Positions 43,667 to 51,909 of a DNA stretch of 64,000 bases are shown piece by piece. The stretch covers positions 106,751-170,750 of the forward strand of contig JAENYP010000008.1 in the NCBI GenBank assembly GCA_016841725.1. Direction: 5' to 3'. The notes under the pieces were generated by a model that was not told where the DNA came from, searched no databases, and was given only the letters and a program-made list of their open reading frames with translations. Position 1 is the first letter of the stretch. Each line of letters starts with the position of its first letter. The stretch comes from Thermincola carboxydiphila. GTDB lineage: Bacteria > Bacillota > Thermincolia > Thermincolales > UBA2595. A program made the position numbers and the translations under genes.

Positions 43667-44368
43667 TTAATATACCCGGATCAATATCAAAAAGTACAGG
43701 CCCAGGGTAATCAGCACCGCGCCACTGCCCATGGTGATATAGCGGGAATACTTATGAAATCTGGGCAGCTGCCTGATAACACCTGTAAAAGTTCCTGCAA
43801 TAAGCAGCGGCAGACCATGTCCCAGACCATAAGCAAATAACAGAGCCGCTCCATAATAAAAGTTTCCGGTAGAAGCAACATAAGTGATAATTACAGCCAA
43901 AACGGGAGTTGCACATGGTGAAGCCACCAGCCCAAACATAAGCCCAATCATAAATGCCGGGACTAGCCCGCCCTTTTTGGCAGGCATTTTATTTAAAGTG
44001 GGAAACCTGATATTGATAACTCCCAAAAGGCTTAATCCCATAACTATGGCAATTGCTGCAAGCACGTAGTACCATATGTCACCCGCCTGCCCGACAACCC
44101 TGCCCAGAAATACGGCTGCAATGCCAAAAATGGAAAACGTCACGGACATCCCCAGGACAAAGGCAGCAGACATGGCAAAACCACGTATGCTGGGTTTGTC
44201 GTCCCCACCGCCATAACCCCCGATATATCCGACTATCACAGGTATCATAGTCAGGATACAGGGGCTTATACTGGTAATAATCCCACCAAAATATACTATT
44301 AAAAAAGAGACGGGCGAAATGCTGCCCACAGCCTGAGGCACTACTTTATCAAAAAAGTCCTGAAACAT
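43667..44368 (-). CDS. ccdA: CcdA/DsbD-like thiol-disulfide transporter
   Basis: 233 residues with six membrane helices. The two redox cysteines lie in paired SPC motifs: SISPCILTMIPVIVGY in the first helix and ASPCATPVLAVII in the fourth, the CcdA pattern for carrying electrons from cytoplasmic thioredoxin across the membrane. The ATG at 44368 follows AAGGG by seven bases. It starts 20 bases after a membrane-anchored thioredoxin-like gene, its likely extracytoplasmic partner. Confidence 0.93.
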   Translation of the reverse strand: MFQDFFDKVVPQAVGSISPVSFLIVYFGGIITSISPCILTMIPVIVGYIGGYGGGDDKPSIRGFAMSAAFVLGMSVTFSIFGIAAVFLGRVVGQAGDIWYYVLAAIAIVMGLSLLGVINIRFPTLNKMPAKKGGLVPAFMIGLMFGLVASPCATPVLAVIITYVASTGNFYYGAALLFAYGLGHGLPLLIAGTFTGVIRQLPRFHKYSRYITMGSGAVLITLGLYFLILIRVY

Positions 44369-44388
44369 ATCCAATCCCTTTCGGCACC

Positions 44389-44838
44389 TTATTCCTTTGC
44401 AGCAGTTTGGACAGCCTTGTTCAGATAGCCCTCAAGGAAATCCTGGGTCTGTGGCCCCGCATCAGAATAAAGAGTATTTCCCTGACCATCCATAATAACA
44501 ATATGCGGAATATAGTAAACATTGAACTGCCCTGCCAGAGGAGCAGTCCCGGCATCATTGGTATTGGCAATGATAAACTCAACATCATTCCCATATTTTT
44601 CTTCCAGAGCCAGCACCACTGGCTCCATGTCCCGGCAGGCCGGTCAGGTTACTGCATAGAACTCCAGAAAGATTGGTTTTCCGGCCTCGGCAGCGCCGGC
44701 AAACTTCCCTGCAGGGTCCGGGGTTGTGGCAAACTGGTTTTCGCCTTCCTGTCCGGGGTTAAGGTATGGAATTACAAAAATAACTCCTACAGCAAGTACT
44801 ACCAGTACCAGAATTATTATCCTGATATTAACCTTCAT
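44389..44838 (-). CDS. Membrane-anchored thioredoxin-like selenoprotein (in-frame UGA)
   Basis: 149 residues if UGA is read as selenocysteine. N-terminal membrane anchor (residues 5-27), then a thioredoxin fold: FLEFYAVT, UGA at 44646-44644 (residue 65), then PACRDMEPVVLALEEKYG, FIIANTND and YYIPHIVIMDGQG with the cis-proline. The redox motif thus reads T-U-P-A-C where thioredoxins have CxxC, so Sec replaces the first, nucleophilic Cys. Both halves lie in one frame and only the UGA interrupts them. A SECIS-like hairpin follows at 18 nt. ccdA is next in the operon and would reduce it. Alternatives: a nonsense mutation of a TGC/TGT codon. Confidence 0.85.
44607..44625 (-). promoter_or_regulatory. 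SECIS-like hairpin for UGA recoding
   Basis: Minus strand GAGCCAG-TGGTG-CTGGCTC, a 7-bp perfect stem with a 5-base loop containing GGU, beginning 18 nt after the UGA. Distance, stem and G/U-bearing apical loop fit bacterial SECIS elements, which lie inside the coding region. SelB binding is inferred. Confidence 0.72.
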
Positions 44839-44939
44839 TGGCGTTCATCCTTTCTTAAGTAAATTTCCGCAAATATTAAGTAAATTATATCATCTATTCG
44901 AGCCAACCGAAATACCATAATTCAGTATCAACAAATTGA

Positions 44940-45092
44940 ATAAATGTAAATCAAAATATTGAAAAAGCCAAGACATCCCTGGAAACCCTGGAGGGTTCAG
45001 AAGCTACAGCAACCCTTCAAACAGAACCGGCCGATATCATTCCTCTGGGCCGGTTTCCGGATGAGACCGAAAACCATTCTGAAGATAACTGA
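44940..45092 (+). CDS. Possible small gene or gene remnant with its own terminator
   Basis: A 50-codon open frame on the plus strand with coding-like composition (NIEKAKTSLETLEG ... IIPLGRFPDETENHSEDN) ends in TGA at 45090-45092, directly before a perfect plus-strand terminator. No ATG/GTG/TTG opens the frame, which is preceded by TGA at 44937. It may be the 3' remnant of a lost gene or a gene with an unusual start. I do not recognise the sequence. Confidence 0.35.
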   Translation: MNVNQNIEKAKTSLETLEGSEATATLQTEPADIIPLGRFPDETENHSEDN

Positions 45093-45094
45093 TT

Positions 45095-45130
45095 ACCAGG
45101 GAGCACTAACTGCTCCCTGGTGGTATTTTT
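45095..45130 (+). terminator. Strong intrinsic terminator on the plus strand
   Basis: ACCAGGGAGCA / TGCTCCCTGGT, 11-bp perfect stem with a 5-base loop, followed by TATTTTT on the plus strand. All annotated genes around it run on the minus strand; its loop contains the pduL stop codon. Confidence 0.8.
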
Positions 45131-45858
45131 CGGGCATCTTCCATTGTTTTTACCAACTCACTTAAAAAGTCACGCTTGGCTGTGTCCTTCTCTCCACGTA
45201 CCAGCTGTCTGACACAAATCTGCAGTGATTCAATCTGCTGTTCATCGATAGTACTGATTATCTGTTCCAGGCGGAGCTTTTTATCATTTATCCTGAAAAG
45301 ATGGACCCTGTCCCCGTTCTGCAAACCTGCCGCATTTGCTTCATCAAAGTCAATGTGTATTTCCGTATGGTCATTCAGTTCGGAAACCCGTACCAGGACA
45401 TGGTCAAAAACCAGGCTTCTCTCACCCTTGACAACAACCATGGCCGAGTCTTTAAAACTGAACCCCAGTTTCGCGGCATCCTGAGGGCTCATATGGATAT
45501 GCCTGTTGGGAACAATTAGCGATTCAGGCATGTAATACTCAGTACCTCCATGGACAAGGGTTACCCCGGGAGCGCCGCCAAGTTCACCTGACAGGCGTAC
45601 CGGGGGGTTAATCCCCAGCAAATGTCCGTCGGTTTTGGAAATTTCCACCTGCGTTTTTTCCCGGAGGGTACTGACCAAAGCAACATTGGGAATCTCCCCT
45701 TTGGGACCCTTTAAGGTCAGGCGCTCCCTGGCGATAAAGGCCCCCGCCAGGGAAAGGTCCTTATCCCTGGTAAGTTTATACCCGGGGCCAAAAATCATTT
45801 CCAAGTCACCGGGTGACAGGTGGACATGCCTTCCCGAAACACCAACACTAATAAGTAT
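45106..45858 (-). CDS. pduL: PduL-type phosphotransacylase, non-canonical start codon
   Basis: Zinc-dependent phosphate acyltransferase converting acyl-CoA (propionyl- or acetyl-CoA) to acyl-phosphate. The two conserved halves are VGVSGRHVHLSPGDLEMIFG and VPNRHIHMSPQDAAKLGF, both with the metal-binding His-x-His. The first half lies upstream of every ATG, GTG or TTG in the frame: between the in-frame TGA and the HVH motif only ATT, ATA and CTT could initiate. AAGGGAGG precedes the ATA at 45858 by exactly seven bases, so AUA initiation is most likely. About 250 residues, with a roughly 50-residue C-terminal tail beyond the usual end. Terminator on the other strand overlaps its stop. Confidence 0.85.
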   Translation of the reverse strand: MLISVGVSGRHVHLSPGDLEMIFGPGYKLTRDKDLSLAGAFIARERLTLKGPKGEIPNVALVSTLREKTQVEISKTDGHLLGINPPVRLSGELGGAPGVTLVHGGTEYYMPESLIVPNRHIHMSPQDAAKLGFSFKDSAMVVVKGERSLVFDHVLVRVSELNDHTEIHIDFDEANAAGLQNGDRVHLFRINDKKLRLEQIISTIDEQQIESLQICVRQLVRGEKDTAKRDFLSELVKTMEDARKIPPGSS

Positions 45859-45988
45859 AACAATCCCTCCCTTGGTGAACGAAAACTTCCGTCACAAATC
45901 TCTATATATAGTATTGTACCAAATCAGTTTGCGCTATGATACCTTAATCAGTTTGTAATAATCAGAGGGGGGATCAAAGATAAAAGAA

Positions 45989-46016
45989 AAAGCCCCAGCA
46001 CTTGAGGCCTTTCTCT
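45989..46016 (-). terminator. Probable terminator after the MetF-like gene
   Basis: AAAGGCCT and GGGGCTTT form an imperfect stem followed on the minus strand by TTTTTCTTTT, 17 bases beyond the stop codon. Confidence 0.5.
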
Positions 46017-46032
46017 TCTCTGTCTAATTCCT

Positions 46033-46890
46033 TTATCCGACCAGGTTTAAGGTATGCTCAATAATTTCATTGGAAGCCTTAACATCTCCGAGAGCCATAA
46101 TATGTATTCCGTCTATGTGTTTGTATACCCTGGTAACGAATTCACAGGCCACTGCAGCTCCGGACACGCCTTCCCGGATCTGGGCCATAACTTCTCCCGG
46201 AATTTCTATACCGTCAACACTGTCATTCATATATTCTGCCATTTTGATACTCTTGAGCGGCATCAGGCCGATAATCACAGGTTTACCTAATTGCTTCATT
46301 TCCTCCACAAAAGCTATGGTTTTCTCGGCATCATAACACGGCTGGGTCTGGAAAAAATCGGCACCTGCCTCCACCTTGCGCTTCGCTCTGCTGTATACCG
46401 CATCCATGTTGGCTGCAGCAGTACTGGTCGTGCCGCTTACCATAAAATCTGTCGGTCCCTTAAATTCTTTACCATTGGCATCCAGGCCCTTATTCATTTC
46501 TTTAATCAGGCTTATAAGTGAAAGAGTATTTAGGTCATAAACAGCCGACGACTGGTACGGTCCGTGCTGTGGTGGGTCACCGGTTGTTGGCAGCAGCAGC
46601 CTGATTCCCAAGGCATCCGCTCCCAAAAGGTCTGCCTGTGTCCCCAGGAGACTGCGGTCACGGCAGGTAAAATGCGGAATTGTGTCAATACCAAGTTCAG
46701 ACTGTACTATGTGTGCCAGGGCAATAGAGTTAATTCTCATCCTGGCCATTGGACAGTCGTGAATATTAATTGCATCAAGCTTAATATAGGACCTGGCCTT
46801 CTCCAGGGCAGTCCGGACATCGGTCCCGTCGGTAGGTCCGAGCTCTGTGGTAATGACGAACTGTTTTCCCAGTTTTTCCTTTAAACCCAT
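46033..46890 (-). CDS. Methylenetetrahydrofolate reductase family protein (MetF-like)
   Basis: 285 residues from the ATG at 46890. TIM-barrel features of the MTHFR family: FVITTELGPTDGTD at the start, INIHDCPMARMRIN, PHFTCRDRS, LLPTTGDPP (FAD/folate region) and AGADFFQTQPCYD. Enzymes of this family reduce methylene-THF to methyl-THF, in acetogens within the Wood-Ljungdahl pathway. There is no MetV or acetogenesis gene beside it, so methionine supply or a one-carbon side role is equally possible. Adjacent pduL is co-oriented but separated by a terminator. Confidence 0.86.
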   Translation of the reverse strand: MGLKEKLGKQFVITTELGPTDGTDVRTALEKARSYIKLDAINIHDCPMARMRINSIALAHIVQSELGIDTIPHFTCRDRSLLGTQADLLGADALGIRLLLPTTGDPPQHGPYQSSAVYDLNTLSLISLIKEMNKGLDANGKEFKGPTDFMVSGTTSTAAANMDAVYSRAKRKVEAGADFFQTQPCYDAEKTIAFVEEMKQLGKPVIIGLMPLKSIKMAEYMNDSVDGIEIPGEVMAQIREGVSGAAVACEFVTRVYKHIDGIHIMALGDVKASNEIIEHTLNLVG

Positions 46891-47041
46891 CCTCTGTTCC
46901 CCCTTAAAATCCATACATTTCTGAATTATTTATTCTACCTTCTTCCAGGTATTCCTCCTATATTTTTGTATAATTGGCAGGTTGCAGATCCTGGTATCTC
47001 ACTGAAAACCGCACTTCAGACCCCATAACGTATGTAAAATA

Positions 47042-47072
47042 ACAAAAAGCAGGGAGTCTGCCTCCCCGCTTA
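47042..47072 (-). terminator. Terminator of the toxin-antitoxin operon
   Basis: AAGCGGGGAGG / CTCCCTGCTT stem (one mismatch) with a short loop, followed on the minus strand by TTTTTGTTATTTT; it overlaps the toxin stop codon. Confidence 0.8.
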
Positions 47073-47426
47073 GTCTTGATTACGCCTTTTAAAGGTACGT
47101 TTGTATACGTCATAGCTTTTCCTCGGACCAACCGACCAAATCATAGCAACATGCCCATATTCGTTCGGTTCACTGTAAGTCTCCCATACAACACGCATGC
47201 CTGTGCCATCAAAGTATTCTTTCCGGCAGCCAGTCAAATCCATGTTGTACTTATTTTGCAGTTCCTCACCACATAACGGGTTGTCGTTGATTTTTTTCAG
47301 CCGTTTACATGCTTCTTTGAGCTTACTCCCATCAAGTTGTAGAAGGTCTGCAAGAATGTCCTCAGCATATTCAAGACATGTACACTGTTCAAAAACCTCT
47401 TTGATCAAATCGATCTTCTGTACCAT
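47070..47426 (-). CDS. RelE/ParE-superfamily toxin-like protein
   Basis: 118 residues. C-terminal half has the RelE-like pattern of a strand with basic residues (TGCRKEYFDGTGMRVVWE) and a final IWSVGPRKSYDVYKRTFKRR. The N-terminal half is an extra helical part. RelE-type toxins cleave mRNA in the ribosome A site. Paired downstream of a Phd/YefM-like antitoxin with a 59-base gap, then a terminator. Activity is inferred from the pairing. Confidence 0.72.
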   Translation of the reverse strand: MVQKIDLIKEVFEQCTCLEYAEDILADLLQLDGSKLKEACKRLKKINDNPLCGEELQNKYNMDLTGCRKEYFDGTGMRVVWETYSEPNEYGHVAMIWSVGPRKSYDVYKRTFKRRNQD

Positions 47427-47485
47427 CTAAAGAACCTGCTCCTTCGGGGACCAGATACGATACACTCCACCAAAGACAGGAGCCC

Positions 47486-47800
47486 TTAGTCGTCTTGAGT
47501 GTAAGCAGCTTCTTCGTATGTCCCCAACAGTTTAATCATTTGTTGTCCACTTAATGGAGGTTTTCCACGGCGTTTCTGGATTGTCTCGTAAATATCAAGG
47601 TGCTCAATGAGGTCGTACGCCTTAATAAGTTCTTCGTACTTTTCAGGGGCCACCATCACAAATTCCGGTTTGTTGTTCTTTAAAACCAATACATCCAGTT
47701 CGGTGACCCTTTCACTGATTTCACCCAGTTTCCGTTGAAGCTCAGATATTGCCACCATTTGCCGGAAATCAAATTTAACAGTCATAGAAATAATTTTCAT
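47486..47800 (-). CDS. Phd/YefM-type antitoxin
   Basis: 104 residues. The N-terminal dimerisation and DNA-binding segment MVAISELQRKLGEISERV and the hallmark VLKNNKPEFVMVAPEKYEEL match the Phd/YefM family; the C-terminal part would wrap the toxin. Translation could start at the ATG at 47800 or the ATG at 47785; neither has a strong ribosome binding site. Upstream and co-oriented with the RelE-like gene, as expected of an autoregulated pair. Confidence 0.75.
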   Translation of the reverse strand: MKIISMTVKFDFRQMVAISELQRKLGEISERVTELDVLVLKNNKPEFVMVAPEKYEELIKAYDLIEHLDIYETIQKRRGKPPLSGQQMIKLLGTYEEAAYTQDD

Positions 47801-48145
47801 CCTTTCGTCGCGTTAGTACTCAGCCAATTGAAACCGTAGTTTCCTCTGATATTATACACGACAGATCGCATTCAGCTTATCAATGGTTCGGGCTCCTTCG
47901 ATATTAAATTGTCTTATGTTCCTATACTTATTATAACCGTTTATTTTTGTTTTATCAATAATTTAATAATTAATTTATCATTATATTTTAAGTGTAATTT
48001 TACGCATTGTTGCAGGCAGGCTATACTTTTACATCCGCCAATAACCATATTACGAAGCAATAGTTTTTGTTTTAAAGCTGAGGTACAATGCGCTCTCCCA
48101 CTTCAGCTGAATGTCACCAGAGCTTCAGCCTAATGTTTAATCTGT
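47801..48145. other. AT-rich gap upstream of the antitoxin, no gene seen
   Basis: Roughly 345 bases, strongly AT-rich between 47900 and 48000. It should hold the promoter of the toxin-antitoxin pair; I see no convincing coding region, tRNA or repeat in it. Confidence 0.5.
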
Positions 48146-48180
48146 CAAAAAAAAACAACCCTGCTTTTGTGCAGAACCTC
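48146..48180 (-). terminator. Probable terminator after the YdjM-like gene
   Basis: GGTTCTGC-ACAAAA-GCAGGGTT, a stem with several G-U pairs, followed on the minus strand by nine T residues, 20 bases after the stop codon. Confidence 0.5.
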
Positions 48181-48198
48181 ACACAGCGACAGAGTTCA

Positions 48199-49152
48199 TC
48201 AAAAACCTTCCGGCATGCGGATCTTCCGGTTCTTGTTATAAGGCTGGAACACCGCATCTATTATTGTCTGTGTCTCATCAAAAATCACTGTGGCGCTGTG
48301 AAGAAAATCCTCACGGAAAAAATACCTGAGGTCACAAAACCTAACAATGTGTTTCCCGTCAACAAGACAGTGCGAAATATGAAAATATGGCGTGAAACTC
48401 TGGAATAACTGTCCCATCCTGCTCTTGAGCGCCTTTCCAATTAACGGGTTTAGAGGGACTTTTTCAAGTATTTTTTTAATTCCCGGTTTCGCGGAAAAGC
48501 ATCGTATTTCACCTATTATATAGCTTTCCCGGGTTTCAATAAGGAAAGACCAGTTCCAAAGGCTAACCATAGCCGGCATGACAACAATCCTGAAGGTATC
48601 ATCCCCGGCAAACTGGCGCTCCAGCATACGATACACCCTCTGTCTGAGGTAAAAACGACTCCCCAGATACATCATAGCCAGCCAAAATGCCGCTTCTGCA
48701 ATTAACCCCGACACACCCGGCCAGAATATAACCACGGCAAAAATCACGATTATTACCGGATCAGCAAGGACCAGCAGGTTCAGTGTATACCTCTTCCGGG
48801 AAAAAGGCCAAAGGATTTTGGCACCATAGGAATTAAAGAGGTCCAAGGCAATATGTGATAATGCCCCCAAAAAGGTCCACAGAAAGATAAGACCGGGATT
48901 TATGCCGCCTAGCAGCAGCCATAAGCCTGCTGTAATAATGCCGGACATAACCAGCACTCCGGGGATTGAATGAGATGACCCCCGGTGATGGGTTAGATAC
49001 GGCACATCACCAAAGAGCTGAAGAACAATATCCATGTCCGGCGCCAGCGCTCCCAGCATTGCTCCCAGGTGCATCGGATTGCCCAGAGCAAACTTGTCAC
49101 CCGAAAGTGCGGCAACACCGATCCCTACTAATGCGTGTGTCAATGGGTCCAT
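48199..49152 (-). CDS. YdjM/DUF457-type membrane-bound metal-dependent hydrolase
   Basis: 317 residues. N-terminal MDPLTHALVGIGVAAL and later LAPDMDI, THHRGSSHSIPG and SHIALDLFNSYG are the histidine/aspartate motifs of the LexA-binding, YdjM family; four or five membrane helices follow. The C-terminal third (from about residue 185) is hydrophilic, with no clear match. Family function is unclear. Start ATG behind GGAGGGG. Confidence 0.85.
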   Translation of the reverse strand: MDPLTHALVGIGVAALSGDKFALGNPMHLGAMLGALAPDMDIVLQLFGDVPYLTHHRGSSHSIPGVLVMSGIITAGLWLLLGGINPGLIFLWTFLGALSHIALDLFNSYGAKILWPFSRKRYTLNLLVLADPVIIVIFAVVIFWPGVSGLIAEAAFWLAMMYLGSRFYLRQRVYRMLERQFAGDDTFRIVVMPAMVSLWNWSFLIETRESYIIGEIRCFSAKPGIKKILEKVPLNPLIGKALKSRMGQLFQSFTPYFHISHCLVDGKHIVRFCDLRYFFREDFLHSATVIFDETQTIIDAVFQPYNKNRKIRMPEGF

Positions 49153-49249
49153 TTATATCCCCTCCCCAGACGGTATCCAGCCCTAAAATTATACCACAAC
49201 CGGCCCGGGTATTTCTAAAGGGAATTAGTGGCACTGCCGGAAGCCCTTG

Positions 49250-49618
49250 TCAACAGCAGCGTTCTCTCCGGCCGGAGGCCACGGTATTGCTCAGCAGCGA
49301 AACTGCCAGCCAGACTATCAGAGAAAAGCCCAGCCCCAATGGCCAGGAATTAAGAGCCCTAATAAAAAACAGGGCTGAAACGACACAGGCAGCACATCCG
49401 ATCATACCTGCCACCGCTCCCCTGGCTACAGCTGCCGCCACCCTGCTTCCATCGCGCATTCCGGCCATAGAAACCGCTGCCACCATGACCACAGGAAAAG
49501 CAGCAAACACCCCGCTGATAAACTTAACCGGTGCATAAGCCGAAACAATCCAGCAGACTACAACTGCCAGTCCACCCATAAAAAAGCGCATACCTACCTC
49601 AATTATGTTATTTTTCAT
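49250..49618 (-). CDS. Small membrane protein, DUF3147-like (second of a tandem pair)
   Basis: 122 residues with four membrane helices. Motif GVFAAFPVVMVAAVSMAG is shared with the upstream neighbour (GIFAAFPAVYLAAIITVSAG), so the two arose by duplication. The ATG at 49618 overlaps the upstream stop in an ATGA, so they are translationally coupled and perhaps form a heteromer, as in paired small multidrug or flippase-like transporters. C-terminus ends in two cysteines. Function unknown. Confidence 0.72.
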   Translation of the reverse strand: MKNNIIEVGMRFFMGGLAVVVCWIVSAYAPVKFISGVFAAFPVVMVAAVSMAGMRDGSRVAAAVARGAVAGMIGCAACVVSALFFIRALNSWPLGLGFSLIVWLAVSLLSNTVASGRRERCC

Positions 49619-50004
49619 CCTAACCACCCCAGAAACCCTGTCATGTTAACTACCAGATAAAAAACTGAAACAAACGCCCCCCAGACCAGCAGGGCCTGCA
49701 TTAGTCCTTTCTGCCAGCCATACTTGATGATAAATGCCGATGCCGCCACAGCACACATAATATTCCCCAGCATCCCGATCAGGGCGCCTTTGGAAACCTC
49801 CAGCACCAGAGGTAACCCCTCACCTGAAGGAAGTCCGGCAGAAACTGTGATAATAGCTGCCAGATATACCGCCGGAAAGGCTGCAAATATCCCTCCCCAC
49901 CGGCCTCCAATGCGTTTAGACAAAATATAAGCAGCCGACACGGCTCCTCCGCCCAAAACAAAGCGGATAAGGAGTCCTGCGGCTGTTAAACCGTCAGTAT
50001 CCAT
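49615..50004 (-). CDS. Small membrane protein, DUF3147-like (first of a tandem pair)
   Basis: 129 residues with four membrane helices; carries GGIFAAFPAVYLAAI. The ATG at 50004 is preceded by GGGGGAG at about six bases; an upstream in-frame start would add 18 basic residues without a ribosome binding site. Coupled to the next gene through an ATGA overlap. Function unknown. Confidence 0.72.
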   Translation of the reverse strand: MDTDGLTAAGLLIRFVLGGGAVSAAYILSKRIGGRWGGIFAAFPAVYLAAIITVSAGLPSGEGLPLVLEVSKGALIGMLGNIMCAVAASAFIIKYGWQKGLMQALLVWGAFVSVFYLVVNMTGFLGWLG

Positions 50005-50128
50005 TTCTCTCTCCCCCTGCTTAATAACTATCATACGCCTCTTGCCTGCCAAGTGCAATACTTTTCACAAATAGAATTCATTAGGTTTAAGCAGGGGAAA
50101 AGAGAGGAGGTTCACCATCTCGCCTGGC

Positions 50129-51724
50129 TTAACGGGAAAGCACTTTTTCCTTTGTCCAGCTAATAGATTTATTAAAAGCATATTTGGCCAGGCTCACGGT
50201 AAACATCCTTAATAATGTGAGCCTGCCGATTTCTTCTCCGGGGAGGTCAGGACTTAGGCCAAACAACCTGGGCCCAATATCTTCCATCAGCAGGGGAACT
50301 GAATTATCAAACAGTTTCTGAATTATTTTCCGGTTGATTTTTACGGGAACCCTTTCCTCTCGGCAGATAACCAACCTTTCGAGTTCCCTCTCCTTGCTCA
50401 GCCAGCGTCTGGCATAAGTGCGCCCCACATTATAATCATGTTTCATAAACCCCGAACCGAGAAACCCGCCAAAATTGCCAAAAATCACTCCGGCGAGTTC
50501 CTTTTGGGCATCCCTGGGAGCTATCATTTCAACTGCAATATCCTGTTTGTTACGCAGATCGGCCACCTGTTCCAGAAGGTAACAATACTTGATAAACAAC
50601 TCCCTGTTCCGTACCTGGCCAATTTCATTCCTATAGGCATTTCTGATGCGTTCCACCTCTGCCTTCAGGTAATCCCCCGGGTCCATGCCAAGAATTTTTT
50701 GTCCCTTAAACAAGGCCACCTCTCTACAAAGGCCGTCTAATACACCTGCTTTTTCCCGAGGAATTCTCTGGGTATCCCAGATATCGGCCATTGCAGCAAC
50801 AAATGAATTCTTCCAGTGGACCCGCCGGTTTACTTTTTCCAGTAACAGCAGGTCCTTATAAAGGGTCTGGTTGCGGGGTATTGTCCAGACAGCCCTTGCG
50901 GCAACGTCAAAGGCGCCGCTTTTGACATCCCACTGCTCTTCTCCGGGCGGGGCCGGGTCAACAACCAGGAAAATCCGTTCATAATCCTCCCCCGGGCTGG
51001 TGTCCGGCAGTTCACTCACCATCTCAATTGCCCTGTTTAGCGGCTGGTTGTTGACTATGCCCCCGTCAGAATAATGATATGGCATTTTTTTCAATTCACC
51101 GGTAAAATTATATTTGGAAATCCTGGGAAAATCGTTTTCTGCCCTGATTATGGTTTTTGGCTCAAAGGCAACCGGAAAAGCGCTTGATGCACGTACGGCG
51201 TCACGCAGCTCCTGCCACTCTGAAAATTCACCGGAAATCCTGAATTTTAATGCATCTTCATAGCTGACGGCGCCAATAGAAAACTCATCAGTCCTTGCCG
51301 CATGAATCCGGTATCTGATTCCTTCCAGATTGGTAGCTACAGCAACGAAACTGACAGAGTTATAATGCCCCGGGTATTTAATGCTGACAGCAGCCGGTGG
51401 GCGGATATATTTTTGTATTAGGCTCTCCACTTTGTTTCCCGAAAGCAGTGATCTTTCCCCATGGCTTAAAATCAGGAGGTCTTCCAGCTTAACCGCCATC
51501 CAGGCCTCTCCGATTATAGCAGGATCAACGCCATATACCACTGTCAATGCAGTCAGGGCGCCCGTTAAAGCGCCGGCTGAAGCTCCGGCAATCACATCAA
51601 TTTCCAGCCTGGGGGCAGCATTCTCCAAGATATGCTTCACAATTTCGTAGGCAACCCCGGCCTCAAAACTGCCCAGAGATACACCCCCGGTAAAGACCAG
51701 GGCGATTTTTCTTTTTCGCCTCAT
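50129..51724 (-). CDS. Patatin-like phospholipase
   Basis: About 531 residues. N-terminal patatin domain with oxyanion loop GGVSLGSFEAG, nucleophile elbow GASAGALTG (GxSxG, Ser about 50) and the dyad Asp in YSDGGIVNNQPL. The C-terminal half is helical and without a recognised domain. Family members are lipid acyl hydrolases, usually cytoplasmic or membrane-associated; bacterial examples may act in lipid turnover. The ATG at 51724 lies 12 bases after AGGAGG; a TTG at 51736 directly abuts that site. Confidence 0.9.
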   Translation of the reverse strand: MRRKRKIALVFTGGVSLGSFEAGVAYEIVKHILENAAPRLEIDVIAGASAGALTGALTALTVVYGVDPAIIGEAWMAVKLEDLLILSHGERSLLSGNKVESLIQKYIRPPAAVSIKYPGHYNSVSFVAVATNLEGIRYRIHAARTDEFSIGAVSYEDALKFRISGEFSEWQELRDAVRASSAFPVAFEPKTIIRAENDFPRISKYNFTGELKKMPYHYSDGGIVNNQPLNRAIEMVSELPDTSPGEDYERIFLVVDPAPPGEEQWDVKSGAFDVAARAVWTIPRNQTLYKDLLLLEKVNRRVHWKNSFVAAMADIWDTQRIPREKAGVLDGLCREVALFKGQKILGMDPGDYLKAEVERIRNAYRNEIGQVRNRELFIKYCYLLEQVADLRNKQDIAVEMIAPRDAQKELAGVIFGNFGGFLGSGFMKHDYNVGRTYARRWLSKERELERLVICREERVPVKINRKIIQKLFDNSVPLLMEDIGPRLFGLSPDLPGEEIGRLTLLRMFTVSLAKYAFNKSISWTKEKVLSR

Positions 51725-51857
51725 AACCCACTGCAACCTCCTTTTTTCAATATATTATGCAAAAGCACCCGGCTCCGCCTAACAGCGGTATATTTTTAAC
51801 ATTTACAAAGTGTTTACAGTTTTGGACAGGATTTGACAGTATTTTTGTAGAAGTTAA

Positions 51858-51886
51858 ACCCACAGAAATCAGCTAAATTCTACGTA
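51858..51886 (+). promoter_or_regulatory. Possible SigI-type autoregulatory promoter
   Basis: ACCCAC at 51858-51863 and CGTA at 51883-51886 resemble the ACCC(CC) and CGAA/CGTA elements of SigI promoters, with a 19-base spacer. It lies 24 bases before the sigI start codon. Confidence 0.3.
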
Positions 51887-51909
51887 TATAAAAGTAACGA
51901 GGTGTTAAA

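Noticed and set aside
44389..44628. Stand-alone 79-residue thioredoxin fragment and a separate 64-residue membrane fragment at 44644-44838
   Set aside because: They share one frame, are separated only by a TGA at the redox cysteine position, and together make a complete protein; treated as one selenoprotein.
45106..45804. PduL starting at the first TTG or ATG in the frame
   Set aside because: That start lacks a ribosome binding site and removes the conserved HVH motif, which is present in frame just upstream behind AAGGGAGG.
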